Under the pieces are notes generated by a model. The model was not told the origin of the DNA. It worked only from the letters and a program-made list of their open reading frames with translations, and did not search any database. Both the position numbers and the translations under genes were made by a program. A DNA stretch of 64,000 nt from Sisyra terminalis (Eukaryota; Arthropoda; Insecta; Neuroptera; Sisyridae): NCBI GenBank assembly GCA_958496175.1, contig OY292274.1, positions 15,955,689 through 16,019,688 of the forward strand, written 5' to 3'. Below are positions 24,701 through 36,400 of the stretch, in pieces; the stretch's first letter is position 1; each line of letters opens with the position of its first letter.

Positions 24701-25319
24701 ATTTATTGGGGAGGAAAAAAATTTTACCTTTGTGATCCCAAATTCACTCATAGCGTTGTGACGATTTTTTACAATTCCCCTTTAAAGTACCATTTTTTTT
24801 CAACGCATATTTTAAACAATTGAAATGGTTAATTGAAGAAGTAATACACACAACAATTAATGAAGGGCCGGCTATGCCTCCTACAAAGATACAAAGAAAA
24901 ATGTTACTACTTGCGCATACAGTTCCACCAACATTTCAGAGAATTTCGGTTTCCTTAAAGTTTCGGTTATTACAAATGACGAAAGTAGTCTATAAAGAAG
25001 TTTATATTACGTTGTTGAAAGAACAGCTTTTTGCATTTTACTAAAGGGTTGTACCAAACAATCTGCTGTATAGCATTGCCTTAAGCCGCACTATGCGAGC
25101 CTTAAATTGGAACAAATTAACTCCTAAGCGACGATAGACTGCATTAGACTTTGTTTAGTTGGAGAAAAATTTAGTTTGACAAATTTTAACATTCTTTAAT
25201 GGAGTTTTAAATAATAAAATTGCGTTATCGTCAACTATTTTAATTAGTTCTTAATTTTTGAAATAAATCGTAAATTTTTCAGTCATTTGATTGGTATCAT
25301 TTGGTGTATTTGGTTGATA
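21786..25319. other. Intergenic DNA with a short (AACT)n microsatellite
   Basis: AT-rich. A six-unit AACT microsatellite lies at about 22009-22033. A slightly GC-richer patch at 23020-23200 contains a 110-codon frame (22863-23195) with no recognisable domain. Frames at 23196-23543, 24185-24376 and 24820-25044 likewise show nothing familiar. No gene is supported. Confidence 0.45.
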
Positions 25320-25389
25320 TATTTCGAATGTTTTTGTGCGATGCGTTGCGGCCGTTGGAATTCAATGCTGAGCATTATGCGCTTTTGTA

Positions 25390-25675
25390 CTGTAATTGGA
25401 AAACAACCATAAACTCCAACCACTAAACAGAGCTTTTTTCAGTCCTCGGAAACCAAAATATTATGCTGCATGCAATAAATTCATATCAGGGTACCCTGGA
25501 GAAGAGTTATTACCCAATACAATGTAGCTAGGTCTTATGAATTAATACTCAATTTAATTATAAGTCCAATAAATACTTTATCATATGCAGGGATTATTTT
25601 CTCCTTATTCCTTATCGTTTATTTTGAACTCCAGTTTAAACCCTTAAGTATGCACACTTGACCCGAATGACTCAA
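25390..25675 (+). mobile_element. Pogo/Tigger-like element fragment, copy 1
   Basis: This stretch matches the reverse complement of 50567-51040. Shared in order are CTCCAACCAC, CAGAGCTTTTTTCAGTC, GCATGCAATAAATTCAT, TCAGGGTACCCT, AGTCCAATAAAT, TTCCTTATTCCTTAT and ACTCCAGTTTAAA. GAATGACTC at about 25665 matches the terminal repeat of the better copy. The transposase is too decayed to read here; identity comes from the 50-kb copy. A truncated, dead element. Confidence 0.65.
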
Positions 25676-25728
25676 TAGCTTTATTAAGATCACTACTATT
25701 TGTTCCAATCATAAGTTGGGCTCAAGTC

Positions 25729-26652
25729 CCTTTTAGCACACCCACAATCTGGCAACGTTGCATTTTCGACTTTGTTTTTAATTTAATTCCCGATTAAATC
25801 GGTCCATAATGAAAAATTAGCCATAAAAGAGAGAATTATACCGTATTAGAATTGAATTGACCCGGTACTAAGCTTTTCCAAAAAGCAGGGTCAAAAATAT
25901 TCGTAAAGGATTGACGAGCATCCTAACGTACTAGCTGCGAAGGTTCTGCAAGCCCCTTCATACAAAAGACTAAAACGAATGGACCCTAGTTCATTTATAA
26001 GTACATAAATATATAACCTGGCCTTGTTTCATAGTTGTGTTATTAACTTTTCACAGTCTTTTCGATAGTTCAATTTTATAATAGTTGTCGATTTTTAAGT
26101 AAAGTTTACGATAAAAATGGTTTTTATTTTGACATTGGTCAAAACGCCAGTAGAATGGAGGGCTCAAGTGTACTTTAGCACACCTACAATCTGGCAATGT
26201 CGCATATTCGACTTTGTTTTTAATTAAATTCGCGATATTTTTGTTAATTCCATTCTAATATGGTATAATTCTCTCTTTTGTGGCTAAATCGCGAATTAAA
26301 TTAAAAACAAAGTCGAAAATGCAACATTGCCAGATTGTGGATGTGCTTAAGTACACATGAGCCGAATGGAGTTCTCTCTTTCCTTCTATGTATTGTATTT
26401 TTATTCTTTTTGTTTGTATTTTGTTTAATTCTTTATATCTTTTCCTTGTATGTTGTTATTTTTCTTTTCTTTTCATTTATTTGTATTGAGTTGTAATATC
26501 TAAGGCGAGGAGCATGCAGTGCTCAATTCCTTAAAACAAAAAAAAACAAAAAATAATTGAATTAACAAAAATATCGTGAATTAAATTAGAAACAAAATTG
26601 AAAATGCAACGTTGCCAAATTGTGGCTGTACTGAAATGGACTTGAATCTTAA
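25729..26652. repeat. Nested foldback elements (MITE family)
   Basis: The outer arms are 25729-25802 and about 26570-26652. The inner pair is about 26159-26235 and 26285-26361. All four are versions of the same arm: GGCTCAAGT, TTTAGCACACC, ACAATCTGGCAA, GTTGCATTTTCGACTTTG, TTTTTAATTTAATTCGCGAT. The inner pair is about 88% identical by eye around a 50-base centre (TAATATGGTATAATTCTCTC), and a similar centre occurs near 25835-25855. One copy has apparently inserted into, or recombined with, another. No protein. Confidence 0.7.
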
Positions 26653-27020
26653 GTTCCTTAAATTGTTTGAGTTACTGTACGTTATGATTGCAATTAATAA
26701 GTATTACTGGGGAAAAACTTAATATTTTTTTATGAAATAGTTTCAAAATTGGAACGAGATTTAATCTCCATCTACTGGCTTGAACGTGGTTCTTTATTTC
26801 TGTGGTGGAGGGTCACATTTATTCGTGAATTAATTATTAATTTCAACTATACTACTAATTAGCTGAGACTAAAAAAATATAGGGAGAGGCGAGATTTCTG
26901 GCTACTGGGAGGTGATAATCAAGTCGACATATGAGAGAGTAAGCCCCACCGTAAGGGGGCCGAACCACCAGCCCCTTTTCAAACTTTTCGTAACTGCGTA
27001 ATCTATTCTTATCCATACTA
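26653..27020. other. Intergenic DNA between the foldback elements and the upstream region of the type I membrane-protein gene
   Basis: Mixed-composition sequence. The phrase CCCCACCGTAAGGGGGCC near 26944 is a small GC-rich spot with partial symmetry. No exon or element protein was recognised. Confidence 0.4.
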
Positions 27021-27029
27021 TAGTCTTAG

Positions 27030-27468
27030 TATTAGTGTCCCCACCATAGATATGTGCATGCTTGGATGAATGTCGCACAGTGGTAAAACGTGGCCGATCG
27101 TTGTCGAGGTTTTGATCTGCTGCTGTCGTTGCTCTAAGTTATCTTCTTAAGGTCTTTTTCCCTGATCTCAAATACGCTGTTGTCTACGGTAAACGGAGGC
27201 GACGACAAAACATCGAGAGATACACGGAGAGAGCGCATACGACGTATCCAGAAACGCCGCCAACAAATTCGTTCTTTGCCTCATGTGTTCCAGTCTATTT
27301 TCAGACGAGACCTGCAACAGTACATCTAGCCCCAATCACCATAAAACAACAATCAATATTATTTCAATATTTTATCGTTAACAGTGTTTGTTTGAATTAG
27401 AATTCAGTGCTAAAAATGTTCAGTTATTTGTGTTAAATTTGAATAGTAACAAAGCGATAGTTACCAAA
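27030..27468 (+). promoter_or_regulatory. Promoter and 5' untranslated region of the type I membrane-protein gene
   Basis: This stretch is richer in G+C and CpG than its flanks (ACGTGGCCGATCGTTGTCGAG, GGAGGCGACGACAAAACATCG, CATACGACGTATCCAG). It runs directly into the gene's first ATG at 27469, which sits in a good context (CCAAAATGG). A TTTCAGACGAGACC phrase near 27299 could be an initiator with downstream element, but the start site cannot be fixed from sequence alone. The assignment rests on position and composition. Confidence 0.45.
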
Positions 27469-30400
27469 ATGGTGCAGTGTACAGCTGTGTTCAGTTTCTT
27501 CTTAACAGTAGCAAGTTTTTGTGTTTCTGCATCAAATATGGATCCTGATAATGTGAGCTCGCCGTTACGAGTGGCCCAATGTCGAGCGACATGTCTGGAA
27601 AAAGTAAGATTTTCAAATTGAATTTAATTTGAAACCTATGCGCATATGTATTTAGTAGTTGTTTTACCGGTATTAATTAAAGTTTAAATTTAAACAATAC
27701 GTTGTTTGCTTTACCATATATTTTTGATCGATATTTTATTTTTGTGCTGTGAAATAAACCGGCGCCGATTATTAAAACTGTCTTGAAAAATTGATTGATT
27801 ATCGAACCATTTGTATGAACAGATGGTTGAAAGATTGATTTTTTATTGTTCGTGATTGTTGATTTTGGCCTTACATTCCTCTAAAGAAATATTCTAATTA
27901 TTTATGATGCATTTGAGTAATTTTTTACAATTTTAAACCGACCACTCAAGAGCCAACACATCCAATTAGTTTTTTTTCTTCTTTTTATTCTCCGAAAAGA
28001 TCTTAAATAATTAACTCATTTTTGATGAACCGAAATTTTGATAGTTCTCTTCATTATTTTCTAGTTTTCTAACGATGGACCTAACGGCGAGTCTATGTGT
28101 CTTCAAGGACCTGATTGCTTTATGGTAAGTTCTTGTCGATGTTATAAACTTTTATGATTATTATTGTTGTTGGCTTATTATATACAATTATTGTTTATGG
28201 GATTTTTATGATCACTATAAATCAGATCTGATGCCATCATAATAGTTTTTAATATTCTCGGGAAATATATAGGCATATAATAGCTTTAAAAATAATAATA
28301 AAAAAATCAAATCAAAATTTCAAAAAGATCATTGATCAATGTGCTCTGTTAAAAAGAGAAGGCAATGATTTAGATTTACGTTTAATTAGTTACGAAACTG
28401 CGGATCAAAGTAGGCGTAATTTTTAATTGCTATTTCACGTTTTTCTGGCGGCAATTTCGATTGCATCGATCTTGCGACAAGAACTAATTTATGTTTCCAT
28501 ATAGCAACATTGTGTTAAACAAATACCTACTTAAATTTCCTGTGATTTAAGGAAGTTTTGAGGGAAATTATACACTTGCCTCTTTATATGAAGGCTTGTC
28601 AAAAAATATATTAACGTAGGCCGACCCTTTTGCCTCAATAAATTTCCATTAAAATAATCAGTAATTGTGTAATTGAAGAATAATATTTTTAAATTACAGT
28701 CATTTCCTTTTTCCGTGGAACTGTATTTTTGTAAAATAGATTAATGAATGCTTTTAATTTTTAGGTATCTGCTTAAAAAAATTGTCATGGTTTGTTGGCT
28801 CAAATTGTTTGTTCAATGGATGAAGAATGGTCAAGAAAAAAAAAATTAGTCACTTGGACAAATTTACCCTATTGTGTTGGGGATGAGCCTTTTTTTGTAT
28901 TTTCAACATAGGTGGTAGCATTAGTATGAAACAGAGTCATAAATCACTGAAATAAATATGAGGGTGGTACATGAATTTCGTAGAAAAGTTAAGACAAATA
29001 ATGCGTATGTTTCTAAAGAAATACTTGAGGAATTGTAAAAACGAATTTGTGCTGAAATGTCATCTCATAGTAGAACCAACCCGAAAAATTATAAATGAGA
29101 AACAGAAAGGAACTCTCAATGTCCAATGTACAGATTTTTTTTAATTTTCACTTCTGTGAAATTTCATGAGCCTAAAAATGACGGCTTGTAATAATTTATC
29201 AAATTTAGGGATACCATTGTGGTTTTTACAAGAATGATGGATTGTTTTTGTCAAAGTTTATGTACAGGGATTTAGTAATATAATTAAATTTCCTAATTTC
29301 CCCAAGGATTGAAATTTTCACGTATTTTTCTATTGGTCTTTTAAACGATTTGAGGAGATGTTAATTTTGTTTCTGTCTCTTTTAATGATTTGAATTCTTG
29401 CTTGTTTGAAAAGATGTTATCAAGATTTTTAAAGAAGAAATAAAAATAAATATTACCGTCACGGATATATTGAAAAATTGATTGGATATGGATGGAATTA
29501 ACGCCTCTGGCATAATAGAAATGTTCTTACTACTGTGTAAATAAATCGTACTAACTTAAGTATTCCCAATAATTTCTCTTCTGCCGCGATCATTGATTTC
29601 ACCATTATTTCCTTTTTTATCTTGATCGAAACGAAATTTAATCATTCAAGTCCTCGATTATCTGTTGATTAAAAAAAAAGCAGCTATGCGAAATTTTGAC
29701 GTTGCCGTATTTCAATTTCGAAAACGATCACGCGTCCGCGGTTTTTCTTTTGTGAATTTACAACCGATAAAAATTGCGATATAATTCATTTGGAATGATT
29801 GCCTATTGGCTTTTATTACTCGAATTAAATTGAGATTTTTTATTTGATTCTCCTTTTCAAATTTTTACTCGAGGAATGATGGAAATGGATTGTGAATAGA
29901 ATTCCTGCGAAGAATTCCCCCCTTGTAGTTTTGCCATCTTTGTTAAATAGGGGCGGTAAACTTTGTGTGGATGTTGGTAACCTTTAGAGGCCCCCTGAGA
30001 CTTGTTACGTTTGAATTTTGTTTCGTTACGCTAATAAAAATAATTCTATACCACCCCCTTTGTGTATTGTTGTACTATATGGAAAATAGTTGAGAGATAA
30101 AGAGAATAAAATGAAAAGACCACGAGAGAGAAACACTTTTATGATCCCTGGTTTCAACAATATATTTTTATTATTGTATTAACGTTGGAGACATAAATTT
30201 TTGTTTTGAATTTAGAAAAAAAAAATGGATTTAACGTTAAAAGAAAGGCTTTTAAAATTTTTTAAGGAGAAAGATTTGATTTAATTTAACGTAAAAAGAA
30301 TGAGAATGCGAGTCGTAAATAAACATTAAAATGTCTCGTAGTATTTTTCTTTAACAAGAGTAACAAATTAAAATTTTTCTAAACGTGATTTAGTGGACGT

Positions 30401-33400
30401 TTAAAACATTGTGTTCATGTGAAAATAAATTATTTTATAACCTTTAAACGCACATATTTTTTTAGGTGTAGAGATTTTATAATTAAATATTTTGTGGATT
30501 TTTCAATGAAGGTTCTCCAATACAGTGGAAGCGTGAAATTTTTTGAAAAAATCAGGTTTAGATTTATGTGTTTCTTCATTTGATGTTGTAAAACATTGCT
30601 TTAATAATTTGTCGTATTCGTTTCTAATAAATGTTAAAGGCGAATAAAATAATAATAAGACAATGTCTAAAGTTTTAACTTGATAAGTATATAAATCATA
30701 CAAATATCTGATTGTACGGTATTTTTTAGTTCAAATTTGTTTTTTTAATTGTGATCTTTAAATTTATGGTTCATAGCACTATCAATTGATATAAGTGAAT
30801 ACAAGGGTCCTGATAGCTTATTTGTAAGATTACTGTTTTAGAACAAAAAAAAAGAATTAAATTTTATAATGCATTGTCAGAAATTAAATATTCATGTTAA
30901 TAATTATAAATGAAAAATGATAAAAATAAAAAATAAAATGATAAAACTCTTTGAAAACTAAATTGAGATCACAAATTTGATTATATAGTATAAGTAGCAC
31001 AATATATTAGTACAATTGGAATTGGTTAGTAAATAAATTCAAATCTTGAGAACTTTAATCTAAGACGAAAAAAAACAATAATTAGCGTAATAACATGATT
31101 ATTAAAATATATAAATTTTTTGAATGAATTATTCCAACGGCCCACTTGACTACTTTTAATAAGCATGTTAAGAATTTGGATTTTCATAAATTTTAATTAT
31201 AATGAGTATATTTCATCAAAAATCAATACTCACTGATTTCGATAACTTATTATCTATAAACGAATGAAATTATCAAAACTATCAAATATTTCTGTGCAAT
31301 ATTTTTATAGATTTTGTAGCAACTTTTTTCTCCTAAATAAATTCTAAATCAGCTAGCCAATCGTTCTTAATTCAGAAAAACCATAAAATTTGTCTGCGGA
31401 AATTGGAAAGAAAACAAAAAAAATAGCAAGAATTGACACAATTCTCGATATGAAGGTATTTTGCAACTTATAAAATTATATTATAGGTAGATACTTGATG
31501 AATTGTCTTATAGAATTCTTATGTTTTGGAATATTAAGTGTACCGGAAAGTAATTTCGTTTCATAGTCATTCAATTGCCATTTATCAGCTTATAAGTTAC
31601 TTCATTGTGGTACTGAAGACATTTTATGATTAGAGTGACTTATTGATTTATAAAAAAATTCAAAACATGTTTTATTCCGAAATCTATTGAAGTGGTAAGA
31701 CCAAAAATCGAAGGAATACAAATTTGGTATTGTATGCTCTTTGAGTTTTACAGGGTTGCAGCGCAAAGCTGTTAGTAAAAACATTTTCAATGATTATTTA
31801 TGTGCATTCAATGTTCACTAATCCAAATGATTTTTTTCATATTCAAATTCGATTATTTTCGTTTCTCTAACTGCTACCAACGAAGAATGGCAAAAAATTT
31901 AACCAATAAGAAGTTAACGAAAGAATTGATGCTAAATGTATGCCAAAAAGTCGAAGAGCTGTCAAATAATCCTAATCAATCTTAATTGGTCAGCGAAATA
32001 CCCATAAGTGTCCTAAAACTGCTAACAGAGAGAATTCTATGCTGCATTACGGTAATGCAAAACTTCTCTGCAGAAGAAAAATCTTGGAAAAAAACTAATA
32101 AATTAGGGGGGGTATATTGCCATACCACTATAATCGTCCAAAGTTATTCCATTGGATTTTTATTTAGTTTGGTTATTACAACATTTACTAGTGGTAAAAA
32201 TATTGAAAGCTTAATTGATGTTTAAATGTAATTTTTTGATATTTTCCTTAGTACCTAATTAATTGATTTTTACTAATTTGGCGTTAAAAATTTGCTTAGT
32301 AGATACCCAGACATTGATACCTACTATCGAGGCTGATTATATTGTTGATTTAAAATCAAAAGTTATAATAAAATTTTGCATTTTAATTATAATGAAATGG
32401 TATATCTAATATTTGGGGATAAAAATATTTCGTTTTATTTACCAATTTTTAAATAATATCAAACATATTTTTTTTTTGTTTTTAGACTTAAGACATATGT
32501 ATTAAACATTTCTATAAGTTATCTTAATGTTAATTATTCTTTTACCATTACCTAATAAATACATAGATTTTCTATCAGTATGAAAAAGATTAAAAAAGCG
32601 ATAGTCTTTTGAAAAAGTGAGTCTAATAGGTTTTCAATCACTGAACAGATGCTAAAAATGCTAGATTTAGTGTTTTATATTTTTTGTAGGTAATGATGAA
32701 ACACTATTTATTCCTTTACAATCTTTTTATTGTTAATGGCATAAATCAATCATTTTCAAAACTACTAAAGATATATTATTTTATCAAAAACTAGTGATGT
32801 TTAGAATTGCTTAGAGGAAACCCTACTAGAACCTTACTAAAACATTTTAAGATCATTATGGTTAACTCTTAACTGATCGCGTGGTGTACTGGATCCCAAT
32901 TTAGCTCCAATCAAAGTTTAATCTCACACATTCTGGAAAACGGAACAAATTTTTACGTGCTAAAATTTGTAATTCTGTCCTAGAATCAGTTTATTGCGTA
33001 TACCACTTTTTTAACCCACTTTTTGAATACCACTTTCAGTTTCCAGGATTTACAACCTATTTTCGACCCCACATAACCGCAAGTTTAACTTTTATCATCT
33101 TAAGTAGGTTAATTTTATATTAAACAGTCATTATTATTTAAATTAATGAATAATAATATATGTCCTATGACTCAATTTTCTCTTTATTACGACGCGATTC
33201 AACAGTTCAATATAAAAAAAAGTTTGCAATATAATCAGCCTCGATTATATTGTTGATTTTCTATTATATTGAACTGTTGAATCGCGTCGTAATAAAGAGA
33301 AAATTGAGTCATAGGACATATATTATTATTCATTAATTTATTAATTGTAACTCACAAATAACCAAAATATTTATCAAATCTTTACACCAGGTTTAATGTT

Positions 33401-36400
33401 AAACTTTTATCAGTATTATTTATTAACTATTTAAATAACACACTTGATGCTAATAGTCTAAGAGCCAGTGGTTGACTACCTGTATGTAATTGACCAGACT
33501 TAGATTTTTGTATAGAGTTTCCGTAACCGAACATACATGAATTCGTTAGTCACTAAGCCCAGCGCTGTATAAGAATTATACAATAATTATAGTTTTACAC
33601 AAAACATTTTTAATACGAAAACGTTTTTTTTTAATTTTTGAGCGTTTTTGATTTTTAAGTAAATTACTGTTAATCAAAACATTGGGAAAAGTATCTATAT
33701 AATGAATAAAATGAAAAAAAAAATTTTTATTTTCAATCCAAACTTAAATTATATTATTGGTACTCTTCTTATTTGCTTAATATCCACAGAATTAATCCAT
33801 AATTTAGTATCGATAATGTATGGACATCTTGATATATACTTAGGTTTAGTAATGAAAAGTGATCAAATGTGATCAAAATCAAAAGTGAAAAAATGTAAGA
33901 ATAATTTTTCATAAACGTACGAAAAACGAAAGTAATACTTGTTATCAAAAGTGTTCAAATTTTAATGTGTAAAAACGGAAAAGGCCACTGGTAATTTTTC
34001 CCCGTTTTTGGATGCAGAAGCTATGTAACTGTGCTTAAAATTTAGATCTAAAGTATCATCTAGATTAACGCTTTTAGATAATAGGATGAATTAATATTAG
34101 AAAAAAATAGTGAAGGGGTATATCACAGAACGAAAATATCATGGCCAAACTAAGTCTATTTTACTTAGAAAAAAAACATTTCATCGTAAATGCAAAATGT
34201 GCTTAAAAGTTAAAATAAAAATGCAAACTCATTTCGGAAGTTATAGATGCCGATTGGCTGACTTGAAAGGATGGTTTTAATTATATTGTTTTTATGAAAA
34301 TTATTTTAATTCTGTAAACAGTAAAAAAAAAGAATGAAAAGTTAGTTTCTATTATTGACGTGTTTTTGGGCTATTTAAAACAAAATCTTATATATAAATT
34401 GGCAATCTTGCCGTCCGTGCGTGCAGAATAGGCTATACGCATGCGCTCTGTTATCCCCACTTACGCATTCAAAACGTTGGTACGGGTAAAACGGACTTTG
34501 TTATTAAATTTGAAATTTTGATTGTTTATTAAACGTTATCCCTTACAAACTTTGTAATTGTTTTTCACTCTTTTAGGGGAGAAATTTTCAAAAAACCTTT
34601 CTTATTATATATCTGCATCGTACAAGGAAAACACTTTCCAAATTTCATCGACACAAATGTGCACTTATATTTGAAAATACAATGTAAAACGAAAAAAAAT
34701 AATGACCTTTATGTTATTTAACATGATTAAACAGCAATTCGATTTCGCACATTTGGACATTGTACATACAAAATTGTTGGAAAAAGATGGAAACCGTGGA
34801 AGTAAATTCGAATATTCTATTTCTTTTCAATAACAACAATTGGTTTTCAAATTATTTTAAATACGGAAGAAAAGTTAGTATGGAAGATTTTATATTTAAA
34901 TTGACAGTGAAATATATATGGCAAAAAATTGCTACCTTAATGCTTTTCAGCCGAATATATAATTACTCCAGATCACAACCATTGGTTCATAAAATAAAAT
35001 AGATTTTAAAAAGTTTGATTGTTAAAAAACGAACCAAAATTTAAAATCGCCTATTTATTATAAGTACTACATAAGGATTATACTTTCATTCTAATTCAGT
35101 GAAATGACATTATTTAAAATGTGATTATTAAAATGATATAAAAAAACACTTATATTTTATATCTTAATATAATTTTAGATAAACTTTTTTTTATATTAAC
35201 AAGACTTTAATTATTTAATTTAAAATTTCGGTTGTTGATTAACTCTACATTATCTCATATTAAACATTTTATTGAGATAAAACTTTTAGTTGCGAATGCA
35301 ACGGGCAACTACTAGTTTATTAATATTTTGCCTATTCCCCTGGCTAAAAATTCTAAGTTTTTAATTAAAGTTATTATTTTTAATGCTAAAAAACATTTTT
35401 TTACTCCAGTAAAAATTGACCCCACGCGACCGTAATAAAAAAATCTATTTGCAAAATTATTCCATTTCAAAACATCCTTCCTCATTGAATTCTATAGCAT
35501 AGTGTAAGCATAATGTGAGATATATGATGTATAATCAATAGTATCAGTCGTATTGAACAATTGAGACAATTTAATTCACGCATAACTTATTGTATTGTTA
35601 ACAAAACAGGGATTAAACGTGAAACGTGATGGAGTGAATGATGTGGATTTGTGTTCTATGTTTATTGCCACATATTTTCGCCATTTGGTAAAGACCAGTG
35701 GAATTGAGATTCGGATTATAATAAAGAGAAACTATTCAAGCTCACATATTTGGAGACAATTTTATTAGAATAAAAGGCGTCGAGAAAATATTTCGTATTT
35801 AGTCAAGTACAATATATCATGTGTCACATTGGTCTATTGCCTCGAAACCAATTTGTTCTATTTAAGCCCTCAAATCACATGCCCATTTGGCTTTGTCACA
35901 TTCGCATTTTATGTATATTTGGTATGTTCAAGCGGATGAAATCCATGAATGGAAAATGGGATCGATTTACGCTATTTAGAGTTGATAATATGACGGGAAT
36001 GTTTTTATGTTTGGTTGGTGATTTCTTTACATCCAGGTGTTGGAAATTATCAACTTAACAACTACCTGAAATGATATGAATGGATAAGAAAACGGAATTT
36101 TTACTGCTTTAAATTAGGATGGATAGTTAACAATGATTTTATTCTAGAGAATTGAACCTTGTTTTTTTTTTTGTTACAGTGCTGGGAGAATTGTGAGTTG
36201 TTACAGTCCAACTTCCAAGTGTGGGGTGAAATGTGCGAAGAAAAAGAGATTTGTGTACGTATCTTTTTTTTTCGATGAAATGGTTTCTGACCTAGATATT
36301 TCGTCATATTTTTTAGTGGTGGTAAGAGATTTGATTTATATTGTTTTTCCAGTTTCCGGGATGTCAACAAGCCTGTCATTTTCATAAGGAAACATCGAAA

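Noticed and set aside
24820..25044. 74-codon frame as a transposase piece
   Set aside because: No catalytic or DNA-binding motif could be recognised.
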